Source: Pseudomonas capsici
Lineage (GTDB): Bacteria > Pseudomonadota > Gammaproteobacteria > Pseudomonadales > Pseudomonadaceae
Assembly: GCF_017165765.1 (NCBI RefSeq)
Contig: NZ_JAFGZD010000027.1
Span: 1 to 61,675 of the forward strand
DNA length: 61,675 nt
Direction of reading: 5' to 3'
Part shown: piece by piece, positions 8,238 through 16,631 of the stretch
Layout of the letters: each line of letters opens with the position of its first letter
Numbering within the stretch: position 1 is the first letter of the stretch
Notes under the pieces: model-generated
What the model was told of the DNA's origin: nothing
What the model saw: only the letters and a program-made list of their open reading frames with translations
Database searches by the model: none
Translations under genes and position numbers: made by a program

Positions 8238-8864
8238 TCAGACCAGCCCGTTGCGCTGGGCAAGTTCGATCAGATCGACCAGCGAGTGCGCATTGAGCTT
8301 GAGCAACAGGCGCGTCTTGTAGGTACTGACGGTTTTATTGCTCAGAAACATGCCATCGGCAATTTCCTTGTTGGTTTTCCCTCTGGCCAGCTGTTGCAGC
8401 ACCATCATCTCGCGCCCCGAGAGGCGATCGACCATATCGGCCTCGCTGGCATTACCCATGCTCGAACGAACGGTATGCAGGGCCTGATTGGGAAAGTAGC
8501 TGTACCCCGACAACACCGCCTTGATGGCGCTCAGCAATTCGGTAAGGTCCTGTTGCTTGCAGACATAACCCGCCGCTCCCGCCTGCATGCAGCGCATGGA
8601 AAAATGGCCAGGTGCCTGTGAAGTAAGAATCAGCACCTTGAATGGCAATGTCATTGCAGATAGACGGGCAATGACCTCCAGGCCATCGAGCTTGGGAATC
8701 CCTATATCCAGAATGACGATATCCGGCAAGTGTTCGCGAGCCAGTTGCAACGCATCCACTCCATTGTCCGTCTCCGCAATGACCTCATAGCCATGGCGCT
8801 CCATCAGCATGCGTACAGCAAGGCGAATGACAGGATGATCATCCACGATCAGCACTTTATTCAT
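8238..8864 (-). CDS. Orphan NarL/FixJ-type response regulator (BvgA/RocA1-like)
   Basis: A two-domain transcription factor of 208 residues. The receiver domain (1-120) has the acidic pair Asp8/Asp9 and phosphoacceptor Asp53 (VILDIGIPKLDG). The C-terminal LuxR-type helix-turn-helix (about 145-205) includes LSGREMMVLQQLARGKTNKE. I chose the internal ATG beginning MNKVLIVDDHP rather than an upstream GTG at 8906, because it places the receiver at the normal position. No sensor kinase is adjacent, so it is an orphan here. It resembles RocA1/EvgA/BvgA-class regulators, which often act on fimbrial or other surface genes, but no target is visible. It faces the long AT-rich gap. Confidence 0.85.
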   Translation of the reverse strand: MNKVLIVDDHPVIRLAVRMLMERHGYEVIAETDNGVDALQLAREHLPDIVILDIGIPKLDGLEVIARLSAMTLPFKVLILTSQAPGHFSMRCMQAGAAGYVCKQQDLTELLSAIKAVLSGYSYFPNQALHTVRSSMGNASEADMVDRLSGREMMVLQQLARGKTNKEIADGMFLSNKTVSTYKTRLLLKLNAHSLVDLIELAQRNGLV

Positions 8865-10158
8865 GGGCAGTCCAATTTTCGCTATTCGAATTTTCAGAGT
8901 CAGCACAATAGCTTAGTCGTTTAGTGCTTTGCATGACGCTCACCCTCGCGGACTAACAGCCAAAGACCGTTCCCACACATACAACAGAAAATTCCTACAA
9001 ATTTCGCTATTAACGAATTATTTTTTATATTTTTCATAGAGCCTCCCCTTCGGAATTCGATGAAATTATTACCGTCTGGAGTGCTGAGATAGAGCATCGC
9101 AACTCAGGTAAAACAATTATTGCCATAACGTCAAGCATTAGTCCTTTGCCTCTGAGCCCAAACGGACAATAGCCGATGAACATCGAATCGCCTCCATGGT
9201 TACGCCACCTTGATAATTGTAATAATGTGGTCAGATGCCATGACCATAGCTCCTTGCCATTACTTCAATACTGAAATCGAAAAAGCAAGAATATCGAACA
9301 CTGCTACCAGATACTTTCTCGAATACGGGCTCAATGACATCAGGACCTCATGATCAGTGCCACAGCCCCTTCCGAACGCCGACCGGCCCTGTCGCTACAG
9401 ACCTGAAAGCAAGAGGCATAATCATTGACTTCAGGAATTTTCTCCCGGAAGTTATATACCAGCGCAACGTTTAAAAAATACACACATAAATACACCTTTC
9501 TTATACACATCCAGGCGAAAAGACCGATAGCACAAAATACTCAGAATATTCCTACATTACGGAACAGCAAAACCTCCAGCAGCCCGATGTACCGTAAAAA
9601 CCATTCAAGATGCTGACTTTACGCTATCACCACGATAAAAGTGATACATAGATACTCCCCGCAGCCGTGTTTCATACCTTTCTCTGGCAGGCCTTACACA
9701 CTTCATCTCTACGAATGGCTCATTCGACAAGTAGCTAATACTATATTTCATTCCGCTTCCATCCCTGCCGCCCCAAAGAGGAAACGTACTACACAACTAG
9801 CAGACGGCAGATAGCGGCATGTAAGACCACTTCAAACCCACTAAGTCAATTCATGTAACGCACCGTTTTTTTACTTGCAAATTCTATTACCAGTCGTTAC
9901 TTTTTTAACAACGAACTCATTACTTTCTGCCAACAACTATGTGCAGTTAGATTGGAGCGACCCAACAACCGACGTCATTTTAATGACGCCATGAATAACA
10001 CTGCTTTATATGGACTCTGCTTATCAAGAGAGTCGAAAGGATTCGGGCAACATGAACATGGCCGATCAGGAATACCCTCCCTTTGACAAGCCCGGACCGG
10101 GCCTGACAATTCTTTTGAATTGGCCATGCGTATAACCATGTTCAAAAAGGGATATACC
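8865..10158. other. AT-rich 1.3-kb gap without a convincing gene
   Basis: This stretch separates the response regulator from the double helix-turn-helix gene. By eye it is clearly richer in A and T than its surroundings, with runs such as ATTATTTTTTATATTTTT near 9017 and AATACACACATAAATACAC near 9476. The short open frames in it (for example a 63-codon minus-strand frame at 9605-9796) have no recognisable domain or convincing start. It probably holds the upstream regulatory regions of the two flanking genes and perhaps decayed or foreign sequence. I see no tRNA, repeat array or transposase remnant. Confidence 0.5.
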
Positions 10159-10686
10159 ATGAACAACAAAACATCTCATTCATCCTCAAAAAATATAACA
10201 CCCCTTGATCTGACTGAGGCGGTCGAACAGTTTGTTGCACAAGGAGGTGTAATTGCCGTGATACCCGATGGCGAAACAGCAGAATCGCCAGTTCTCTCGG
10301 TGGCAGAAGATACAACGCCTCTGGATGCCGAACTTGAAAAGAGTTCCAAACTGGAGTTACTCAGAAGTCTGGTTGCCAAAGGCGCCGGAGTTTCCGCCTT
10401 GCAATATTCATTGAGAATGAACAAGAAAGAAATTCGCCAACTGGCCCAGGAAAATGATGTAAAGATAAAATTCAGTCGCCCTATAAGAGAGGTCAATAAA
10501 GAAACCCATTACGACACGACAGATATTGATGATGTGGTGGCCGGTCATGCCATGCATTATTCCAGCCTCGGTTATACCGCACCGGAGATTGCACAGATAC
10601 TTGATCTGAGTGTGCGGCAAGTCTGGAATATCGGCAAAGCCTACCGTTTCGAATTCAAACAGAAGAGGGACAGTGACACACCCTGA
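10159..10686 (+). CDS. Protein of unknown function with two putative helix-turn-helix segments
   Basis: A 175-residue protein that I do not recognise as a named family. The first 60 residues are low in order (Ser/Thr/Glu rich). Residues about 83-110 (KGAGVSALQYSLRMNKKEI onward) and about 142-165 (YTAPEIAQILDLSVRQVWNI) each have the spacing of a helix-turn-helix, the second being the stronger. This suggests a DNA-binding regulator with duplicated recognition units. I chose the ATG at 10159, preceded by AAGGGATATACC, over an in-frame ATG at 10120. The gene is flanked upstream by the AT-rich gap and downstream by a 10-bp hairpin. Its target is unknown. Confidence 0.7.
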   Translation: MNNKTSHSSSKNITPLDLTEAVEQFVAQGGVIAVIPDGETAESPVLSVAEDTTPLDAELEKSSKLELLRSLVAKGAGVSALQYSLRMNKKEIRQLAQENDVKIKFSRPIREVNKETHYDTTDIDDVVAGHAMHYSSLGYTAPEIAQILDLSVRQVWNIGKAYRFEFKQKRDSDTP

Positions 10687-10715
10687 ATACGCTCACCACA
10701 AACAGATCAACCGAC

Positions 10716-10747
10716 GCGGTATCGACTGGACTTCGTGTCGATACCGC
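10716..10747 (+). terminator. Hairpin after the double-HTH gene
   Basis: Perfect 10-bp arms GCGGTATCGA and TCGATACCGC are separated by 12 nt, 30 nt after the stop codon. There is no T-tract, so it is a transcript-end hairpin or attenuator rather than a textbook terminator. Confidence 0.5.
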
Positions 10748-10915
10748 TCACCGACCTCGCAAAGCCACTCATGACAGTGCCCCGAAACGCCCTCTCCCGG
10801 TTCGATTTCCCTTTATCCCACACGCACAACCAGGGGCAGCACTGATCTACAGAGCTTCAGTGGAGAATATCGGCACGGAAAAACGAAGGCATGACAGTGC
10901 ATTGCGCACTGCAAA

Positions 10916-10942
10916 TAAAAATGCAGCCCCGAAGGGCTGCAT
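10916..10942 (-). terminator. Rho-independent terminator of argG
   Basis: A perfect 9-bp stem (ATGCAGCCC with GGGCTGCAT) and 4-nt loop lie 20 nt past the argG stop. Reading on the minus strand it is followed by a T-rich stretch (TTTTTATTT), a standard intrinsic terminator. Confidence 0.88.
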
Positions 10943-10961
10943 TTCATGTATCAAGCCGGGT

Positions 10962-12179
10962 TCAGAAGAACTTGCGGCCCTTGTTCGCGGCAATGCGCAT
11001 GCGCAGGGCATTGAGCTTGATGAAGCCTGCAGCGTCCGCCTGGTTGTACGCACCACCATCTTCTTCGAAGGTAGCAATGTTGGCGTCGAACAGCGACTCT
11101 TCGGACTTGCGACCGGTAACGATCACATTGCCCTTGTACAGCTTCAGACGCACGACGCCGTTCACATGAACCTGGGACGCATCGATCATCTGCTGCAGCA
11201 TCAGACGCTCAGGGCTCCACCAGTAGCCGGTGTAGATCAGGCTGGCGTACTTGGCCATCAGCTCATCCTTGAGGTGAGCGACTTCACGATCCAGGGTGAT
11301 CGACTCGATGGCGCGGTGAGCGCGCAGCATGATGGTGCCGCCGGGCGTCTCATAGCAGCCACGGGACTTCATGCCCACATAACGGTTTTCAACGATGTCC
11401 AGACGACCGATGCCGTTTTCGCCACCGATACGGTTCAAGGTAGCCAGTACGGTGGCTGGCGTCATCTCGACACCGTCCAGAGCGACGATATCGCCGTTGC
11501 GATAGGTCAGTTCCAGGTAGGTCGGAACGTTCGGCGCGTCTTCAGGAGACTTGGTCCAGCGCCACATGTCTTCTTCGTGCTCGGTCCAGGTGTCTTCCAG
11601 CACGCCGCCTTCATAGGAAATGTGCAGCAGGTTGGCATCCATCGAGTACGGAGATTTTTTCTTGCCATGACGCTCGATCGGGATGGCATGCTTCTCGGCA
11701 TAATCCATCAGCTTTTCACGCGAAAGCAGGTCCCACTCACGCCATGGCGCAATCACTTTGACGCCAGGCTTGAGGGCATAGGCGCCCAGCTCGAAACGCA
11801 CCTGATCGTTACCTTTACCGGTAGCACCGTGGGAAATGGCGTCAGCGCCGGTTTCATTGGCGATTTCGATCAGGCGTTTGGCGATCAGCGGACGAGCGAT
11901 GGAAGTACCCAGCAGGTACTCGCCTTCGTAGACGGTGTTGGCGCGGAACATCGGGAACACGAAATCACGTACGAATTCTTCACGCAGATCGTCGATGTAG
12001 ATTTCTTTCACGCCCATGGCCTGAGCCTTGGCACGTGCCGGCTCGACCTCTTCACCCTGACCCAGGTCAGCGGTAAAGGTCACCACTTCGCAGTTATACG
12101 TATCTTGCAGCCACTTCAGAATGACCGAAGTATCCAGGCCACCGGAATACGCGAGAACTACCTTGTTTACGTCCGCCAT
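10962..12179 (-). CDS. argG: Argininosuccinate synthase
   Basis: Joins citrulline and aspartate with ATP in the penultimate step of arginine synthesis. The 405-residue protein opens with the PP-loop ATP pyrophosphatase signature AYSGGLDTSVI (about 10-20), and contains the conserved ATGKGNDQVRFE and SRGCYETPGG segments. Length is normal for the bacterial type I enzyme. The ATG start at 12179 is preceded by a 129-bp gap holding three GCGACA motifs at exact 21-bp spacing, which look like ArgR half-sites. It sits downstream of motY on the same strand and ends in an intrinsic terminator. Confidence 0.98.
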   Translation of the reverse strand: MADVNKVVLAYSGGLDTSVILKWLQDTYNCEVVTFTADLGQGEEVEPARAKAQAMGVKEIYIDDLREEFVRDFVFPMFRANTVYEGEYLLGTSIARPLIAKRLIEIANETGADAISHGATGKGNDQVRFELGAYALKPGVKVIAPWREWDLLSREKLMDYAEKHAIPIERHGKKKSPYSMDANLLHISYEGGVLEDTWTEHEEDMWRWTKSPEDAPNVPTYLELTYRNGDIVALDGVEMTPATVLATLNRIGGENGIGRLDIVENRYVGMKSRGCYETPGGTIMLRAHRAIESITLDREVAHLKDELMAKYASLIYTGYWWSPERLMLQQMIDASQVHVNGVVRLKLYKGNVIVTGRKSEESLFDANIATFEEDGGAYNQADAAGFIKLNALRMRIAANKGRKFF

Positions 12180-12233
12180 GCCATCACTCCACCGGGTTGT
12201 ACGGAAAACCGCTGATTCTACCGTTCAAACCAG

Positions 12234-12296
12234 CAAATTTACAGGGGCGCGACAGCTTGTGACGACGAGGCGACAGGGTATGTCAGCCTCGCGACA
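12234..12296 (-). promoter_or_regulatory. Candidate ArgR operator array upstream of argG
   Basis: Read on the minus strand, TGTCGC occurs at 12254-12249, 12275-12270 and 12296-12291, exactly 21 bp apart. The unit nearest argG is followed by N8-AA-N5, fitting the ArgR half-site TGTCGC-N8-AA-N5 that I recall for P. aeruginosa. The other two units have only one of the two A residues. Direct repeats at 21 bp are the expected arrangement for this AraC-family ArgR. This is a prediction from pattern alone. Confidence 0.6.
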
Positions 12297-12308
12297 GGAA
12301 AGAGAGGA

Positions 12309-13217
12309 TTACGAAGTGCGGGCAGCACTGGCGGAAGAAGCGACCGGAACCGGCTTTTCTTCGGGAGGGACACGCTCAAGATGCACATTTACCCGACGGT
12401 TGCGCGCCCGGTTGGCATTATTGGTGTTGGGTGCCAGTGGATAACGCTCGCCATGAAAACGCAGGGTAATCTGTTGCTCGGGGATACCCTGGGCTTTCAG
12501 ATAGTCCATCACCGCCAGCGCACGACGCCGGGACAGGTCGCGGTTGGTCAGACGGTTGCCGCTGTTATCCGAATGGCCGTCCAGTTCGATATGGTTGACC
12601 GTCGGATCGGCGCGCAGATACGCAATCATGTTGTCCAGACGCGCCTTGGCCTTGGCGTCCAGCTCGATGCCGCCGCCGGGAAAGCCCACTTCGGCCTGCT
12701 TGATCTGATCGAAATTCATGGGCAGCAGTTTGGTCGTGCACAGCTGATAGTCGCTGAATGCCTTGCTGAACCTGACGGGCAACAGCCGTATCTCCATCGG
12801 GCCGCCGCCGTCACGGCTACTGTGACGAATGAGCGGGGTGCGCCCTTCCATCAAGCCACTGATCAGACGTCCGGCCTGCGCCTCGGAGCTATTGAAAGGA
12901 ATCTCGCCATTGCTGACCCGCACCGAACCGAGGTTGATATCACCGCGTCCCGGCTGCCAGGGCGCAGCCGCAGCCAACAGAGTGGCCGAGCCATTGCCCA
13001 GCATGTTGTAGGACGGCTTGAGCCGGAATGTGGCCTGCTCACCGGCACGACGCACGAACTCACCGACCCCGAAGTCAGTAATCGGCTGGCTCAGTCGACA
13101 CTCGAACTGATCCCCTTCGACCTTCCACTCGATACTCTCCAGACGGGTCTGGAAACTGACAGCCATCGCGGGGAGGCTGGCAAATACGCTGAGCAAGGCG
13201 AGATATAGCTGGCGCAC
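12309..13217 (-). CDS. motY: Flagellar motor-associated OmpA-like protein MotY
   Basis: A periplasmic T-ring type protein that helps anchor stators of the polar flagellar motor. The first 18 or so residues (RQLYLALLSVFASLPAMA) form a signal peptide. An N-terminal domain follows, and a C-terminal OmpA-type peptidoglycan-binding domain covers about 170-285, with the features IELDGHSDNSG and NRDLSRRRALAVMDYL, and ends in NRARNRRVNVHLE. I chose the GTG at 13217 because it follows GGAG and gives a proper signal peptide; a GTG four codons earlier is possible. It is divergent from pyrC and upstream of argG, as I recall for other Pseudomonas. Confidence 0.9.
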   Translation of the reverse strand: MRQLYLALLSVFASLPAMAVSFQTRLESIEWKVEGDQFECRLSQPITDFGVGEFVRRAGEQATFRLKPSYNMLGNGSATLLAAAAPWQPGRGDINLGSVRVSNGEIPFNSSEAQAGRLISGLMEGRTPLIRHSSRDGGGPMEIRLLPVRFSKAFSDYQLCTTKLLPMNFDQIKQAEVGFPGGGIELDAKAKARLDNMIAYLRADPTVNHIELDGHSDNSGNRLTNRDLSRRRALAVMDYLKAQGIPEQQITLRFHGERYPLAPNTNNANRARNRRVNVHLERVPPEEKPVPVASSASAARTS

Positions 13218-13365
13218 GGGAGGCTCCACTTATAAAAATGACGCGAAACAAAAAATGCTTCTTACGTCGGGCTATCGGTAACTTCCTACAAAACTTGATA
13301 GCGAGTGCCTGAGAGAGTCTTTTCCGGTAGCATTCCCAGCGAGTTTTACCCGCCTGGAATCCCCA

Positions 13366-14412
13366 ATGTCTGATCGCCTGACCCTTCTGCGTCCCGATGA
13401 CTGGCACATCCACCTCCGTGACGGAGCTGTTTTGCCTCACACCGTTGCTGACGTTGCGCGCACTTTTGGCCGCGCAATCATCATGCCCAACCTTGTGCCA
13501 CCAGTACGCAATGCGCAGCAAGCCGATGCCTATCGCCAGCGCATTCTGGCTGCTCGCCCGGCTGGCAGCCGCTTCGAGCCGCTGATGGTGCTTTATCTGA
13601 CCGATCAGACCACGCCCGAGGACATTCGCACGGCCAAGGCCAGCGGCTACGTCCATGCGGCCAAGCTGTATCCGGCCGGTGCAACCACCAACTCCGATTC
13701 TGGCGTCACCAGCATCGACAAGATTTTCCATGTCCTGGAAGCCATGGCCGAAGTAGGCATGCTGCTGCTGGTGCATGGCGAAGTGACCCGCGGGGAGATT
13801 GACGTCTTCGACCGCGAGAAAATCTTCATCGACGAGCACCTGCGTCGTGTGGTGGAGCGCTTCCCGAACCTGAAAGTGGTGTTCGAGCACATCACCACCG
13901 GTGAAGCCGTACAGTTCGTCAACGCGGCCTCGGCCAACGTTGCGGCGACCATCACTGCGCATCACCTGCTCTATAACCGCAACCACATGCTGGTGGGCGG
14001 AATCAGGCCGCACTTCTACTGCCTGCCGATCCTCAAGCGCAATACGCACCAGACAGCCCTGCTCGATGCCGCGACCAGCGGTAACGGCAAGTTCTTCCTG
14101 GGCACCGACTCGGCTCCGCATGCCCAGCACGCCAAGGAAGCCGCCTGCGGTTGTGCCGGCTGCTACACGGCCTACGCCGCTATCGAGCTGTATGCCGAAG
14201 CTTTCGAGCAGCGTAATGCGCTGGACAAGCTGGAAGGTTTTGCCAGCCTCCATGGCCCGGCCTTCTACGGTCTGCCTGCCAACCAGGACACCATCACGCT
14301 GGTGCGTGACGAGTGGACCGCCCCTGCCAGCCTGCCGTTCGGCGAGCTGAGCGTAATTCCGCTGCGCGCCGGAGAAAAACTGCGCTGGCGCCTGCTGGAG
14401 GACAATGCGTGA
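13366..14412 (+). CDS. pyrC: Dihydroorotase
   Basis: Cyclises carbamoyl aspartate to dihydroorotate in pyrimidine synthesis. The 348 residues match the class II (E. coli-type) enzyme. The metal-binding pair is in WHIHLRDG (14-21). The carboxylated lysine lies in AAKLYPAGATTNS (about residue 103), and a later Asp-containing segment is GTDSAPHAQHAKE. The gene overlaps the rnt GTG start by 4 nt, giving a pyrC-rnt coupled pair. The ATG is at 13366, divergent from motY. Confidence 0.97.
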   Translation: MSDRLTLLRPDDWHIHLRDGAVLPHTVADVARTFGRAIIMPNLVPPVRNAQQADAYRQRILAARPAGSRFEPLMVLYLTDQTTPEDIRTAKASGYVHAAKLYPAGATTNSDSGVTSIDKIFHVLEAMAEVGMLLLVHGEVTRGEIDVFDREKIFIDEHLRRVVERFPNLKVVFEHITTGEAVQFVNAASANVAATITAHHLLYNRNHMLVGGIRPHFYCLPILKRNTHQTALLDAATSGNGKFFLGTDSAPHAQHAKEAACGCAGCYTAYAAIELYAEAFEQRNALDKLEGFASLHGPAFYGLPANQDTITLVRDEWTAPASLPFGELSVIPLRAGEKLRWRLLEDNA

Positions 14413-15083
14413 GTGAAGATCATTACGACGACGAACTGGACGGCCACGGCGGTGGCGGATCTCGCCATCCGATGGCAGCTCGTTTTCGTGGCTACCTGCC
14501 TGTGGTCGTCGACGTTGAAACCGGTGGTTTCAACGCGGCAACCGATGCCCTGCTGGAAATCGCTGCCGTAACCATCGGCATGGATGAAAAAGGTTTTGTG
14601 TTCCCGGAGCACACCTACTTCTTCCGTGTGGAACCGTTCGAAGGTGCCAATATCGAAGCGGCAGCACTCGAGTTCACCGGTATCAAACTCGACCATCCGT
14701 TGCGCATGGCGGTCAGCGAAGAAACCGCGCTGACCGACATCTTCCGCGGCGTGCGCAAGGCGCTCAAGGCCAACGGTTGCAAACGCGCCGTGCTGGTCGG
14801 TCACAACGCCAGCTTTGACCTGGGCTTCCTGAACGCTGCCGTCGCTCGCCTGGATATGAAGCGCAATCCGTTTCATCCGTTCTCCAGCTTCGACACCGCA
14901 ACCCTTGCAGGCCTGGCCTATGGTCAGACAGTGCTGGCCAAGGCCTGTCAGGCTGCCGGCATGGACTTCGATGGACGCGAGGCTCATTCGGCCCGCTATG
15001 ACACCGAAAAGACCGCTGAGCTGTTCTGCGGCATCGTCAACCGCTGGAAGGAAATGGGCGGCTGGGAAGACTACGATGACTGA
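14409..15083 (+). CDS. rnt: Ribonuclease T
   Basis: A DEDD-family 3'-5' exoribonuclease that trims tRNA CCA ends and matures other small RNAs. The first catalytic motif is VVVDVETGGF (about residues 34-43), followed by GHNASFDLGFLN and HSARYDTEKTAELF, which carry the remaining Asp/His residues of the DEDDh site. The start is GTG at 14409, in a GTGA overlap with the pyrC stop, giving 224 residues. This is the expected length; an in-frame ATG further upstream lies inside pyrC and is rejected. A strong terminator follows. Confidence 0.95.
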   Translation: MSEDHYDDELDGHGGGGSRHPMAARFRGYLPVVVDVETGGFNAATDALLEIAAVTIGMDEKGFVFPEHTYFFRVEPFEGANIEAAALEFTGIKLDHPLRMAVSEETALTDIFRGVRKALKANGCKRAVLVGHNASFDLGFLNAAVARLDMKRNPFHPFSSFDTATLAGLAYGQTVLAKACQAAGMDFDGREAHSARYDTEKTAELFCGIVNRWKEMGGWEDYDD

Positions 15084-15101
15084 AGCTTGTGCTTCATGAA
15101 T

Positions 15102-15127
15102 AAACCGGCCTTGTGCCGGTTTTTTTA
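15102..15127 (+). terminator. Rho-independent terminator of pyrC-rnt
   Basis: An AACCGGC/GCCGGTT-type stem with a short loop is preceded by A residues and followed by an unbroken T run (TTTTTTT), 20 nt after the rnt stop codon. It is a classic intrinsic terminator. Confidence 0.9.
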
Positions 15128-15180
15128 TACCTCTGTTTCAACGACCGCTCATCGGACTTGAGAAAGCGTATCCAAAACAG

Positions 15181-15207
15181 TTTTGACAAGCATTCTCATT
15201 AAGATTA
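15181..15207 (+). promoter_or_regulatory. Candidate Fur box upstream of bfd
   Basis: The sequence GACAAGCATTCTCATTAAG, 45-65 nt before the bfd ATG, keeps the dyad of A/T hexamers of a Fur site, with clear resemblance to GATAATGATAATCATTATC. Iron repression of bfd is known in pseudomonads. No quantitative score was possible. Confidence 0.55.
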
Positions 15208-15250
15208 ACCTCCTCGGCACAAAGCAATAACCAGCGACGGTTACCGACTT

Positions 15251-15469
15251 ATGTATGTTTGCCTCTGCCAAGGTGTTACTGACGGCCAGATTCGGGATGC
15301 AATCCTCGAAGGCTGCTGCAGTTATCGTGAAGTGCGTCAAACGCTGGGTGTTGCCAGCAAATGCGGTAAATGTGCCTGCCTGGCAAAGGAAGTGGTACGT
15401 GAAACCCTGACAGAACTGCAAAGCAGTCAGGTATCGCTGGCTTATCCAGCAGAATTTTCCGCTGCCTGA
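15251..15469 (+). CDS. bfd: Bacterioferritin-associated ferredoxin
   Basis: A small [2Fe-2S] protein that binds bacterioferritin and delivers electrons to its haem so that stored iron is reduced and released. The 72 residues contain the cluster cysteines Cys4, Cys6, Cys38 and Cys41, plus extra cysteines 22, 23 and 43, in the family pattern MYVCLCQGVTDGQIRDA. It starts at ATG 15251 behind a likely Fur box, ends in an intrinsic terminator, and lies 200 bp upstream of bfrB, its functional partner. Confidence 0.97.
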   Translation: MYVCLCQGVTDGQIRDAILEGCCSYREVRQTLGVASKCGKCACLAKEVVRETLTELQSSQVSLAYPAEFSAA

Positions 15470-15486
15470 TTGACCCCATTTCAAAG

Positions 15487-15512
15487 AACCGGACCTTGCG
15501 TCCGGTTTTTTT
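15487..15512 (+). terminator. Rho-independent terminator of bfd
   Basis: Perfect 7-bp arms AACCGGA and TCCGGTT with a 7-nt loop and a following T run lie 18 nt past the bfd stop. This separates bfd and bfrB into different transcripts. Confidence 0.9.
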
Positions 15513-15670
15513 ATGCCTGTAATTCAAGTGCTTAGCGTCAAGATGCGGAACTCAAACATTCTTATTCTTATTTAATTTCACTTAGTATTCAATAACTTAG
15601 GTTTGACAGGCCTCTAAGTGCAGCTCAAACTCGCGCTTTATATACACAAGCCATCGGCAGGACCTCGAAC

Positions 15671-16141
15671 ATGAAAGGCGACATTACAGTCATCCAGCAT
15701 CTCAACAAGATCCTCGGAAACGAGCTGGTCGCGATCAATCAGTACTTCCTGCATGCACGCATGTACGAAGATTGGGGTCTGAAAAAGCTGGGCGCTCATG
15801 AGTATCGCGAGTCCATCGACGAGATGAAGCACGCCGACAAACTCATCAAGCGCATCCTGTTCCTCGAAGGCCTGCCTAACCTGCAAGAGCTGGGCAAGAT
15901 CCTGATCGGCGAGCACACCAAGGAGATGCTTGAGTGCGACCTGAAGATCGAAAAGAAAGGCCTGGCCGATCTCAAGGCTGCGATTGCGCACTTTGAAACC
16001 GTTGGCGACTTCGGCAGCCGTGAACTGCTGGAAGACATCCTCGAATCCGAGGAAGAGCATATCGACTGGCTGGAAACCCAACTGGGCCTGATCGAGAAAG
16101 TCGGTATCGAAAACTACCTGCAGTCGCAGATGGGCGATTAA
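15671..16141 (+). CDS. bfrB: Bacterioferritin (haem-type, BfrB)
   Basis: The subunit of the 24-mer iron storage cage. In the 156 residues the ferroxidase ligands are in place: Glu18, Glu51, His54, Glu94, Glu127 and His130. Met52 (DEMKHADK) is the haem-coordinating methionine, so it is a true haem-binding bacterioferritin rather than a ferritin A-type protein. The start at ATG 15671 is about 10 nt after AGGACC. It is paired with the neighbouring bfd, whose product unloads this cage. An AT-rich promoter with TTCTTATTCTTATTT lies upstream. Confidence 0.97.
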   Translation: MKGDITVIQHLNKILGNELVAINQYFLHARMYEDWGLKKLGAHEYRESIDEMKHADKLIKRILFLEGLPNLQELGKILIGEHTKEMLECDLKIEKKGLADLKAAIAHFETVGDFGSRELLEDILESEEEHIDWLETQLGLIEKVGIENYLQSQMGD

Positions 16142-16164
16142 GTCTTTCAGGGCAGCCGCCAACA

Positions 16165-16202
16165 AAAAGCCCCGCCTCTGATGATCAGAGCGGGGCTTTT
16201 TT
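16165..16202 (+). terminator. Rho-independent terminator of bfrB
   Basis: A long stem (AGCCCCGC plus CTCTGA against TCAGAG plus CGGGGCT, with one bulged C) is flanked by A5 and T6 about 28 nt past the bfrB stop. It can terminate in either direction. Confidence 0.93.
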
Positions 16203-16218
16203 AGCTTTTAGCTGAGCT

Positions 16219-16274
16219 ACAAGCTACAAGCTACAAGCTACAAGCTACAAGCTACAAGCTACAAGCTACAAGCT
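16219..16274. repeat. Tandem heptamer array, 8 copies of ACAAGCT
   Basis: Eight perfect copies of ACAAGCT are followed by the same tail, TTTTGACTTGAAGCTT, as the array at 1-84. Like the first array, it lies 3' of a minus-strand gene (grxD) encoding an iron-sulfur-related protein, about 33 nt beyond its stop. A further AAAGCTTGTAGCTTGCAA fragment continues the motif toward grxD. The copy-number difference between the two arrays suggests slippage. Confidence 0.95.
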
Positions 16275-16307
16275 TTTGACTTGAAGCTTAAAGCTTGTAG
16301 CTTGCAA

Positions 16308-16631
16308 CTATTTAGCGTTTTCAGCCGCTTGCTTGAGCAGAGGCTGCAACTCACCGTTCTGGAACATTTCGGTGATGATGTCGCTGCCGCCGACCAGTTC
16401 ACCGGCGACCCACAGTTGCGGGAAAGTCGGCCAGTTGGCGTATTTAGGCAGGTTGGCGCGGATTTCCGGGTTCTGCAGGATGTCGACATAGGCGAACTTT
16501 TCGCCACATGCCATCAGCGCCTGGGAGGCTTTGGCCGAAAAGCCGCACTGCGGGGCATTCGGAGCGCCTTTCATGTAAAGCAGAATGGTGTTGTTGGCAA
16601 TCTGCTCTTTAATCGTTTCGATGATATCCAT
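16308..16631 (-). CDS. grxD: Monothiol glutaredoxin GrxD (CGFS type)
   Basis: A 107-residue cytosolic glutaredoxin that carries a bridging [2Fe-2S] cluster and takes part in Fe-S trafficking. The single-cysteine signature CGFS (PQCGFSAKA, about residues 29-37) and the glutathione-binding segments WPTFPQLW and GGSDI are present, and the length matches the single-domain bacterial form. The ATG at 16631 is the only sensible start. It is convergent with bfrB across the heptamer array. Confidence 0.97.
   Translation of the reverse strand: MDIIETIKEQIANNTILLYMKGAPNAPQCGFSAKASQALMACGEKFAYVDILQNPEIRANLPKYANWPTFPQLWVAGELVGGSDIITEMFQNGELQPLLKQAAENAK

Noticed and set aside
9605..9796. A 63-codon minus-strand frame in the AT-rich gap
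   Set aside because: There is no ribosome site that stands out, no domain and no conserved neighbour; the translation looks arbitrary.
10860..12215. A 451-codon plus-strand frame
   Set aside because: It is antisense to argG, whose protein is unmistakable, and it crosses the argG terminator and upstream ArgR-like sites.
1..16274. The ACAAGCT arrays as CRISPR arrays
   Set aside because: Units are seven bases with no spacers between them and no cas gene nearby; they are simple tandem repeats.
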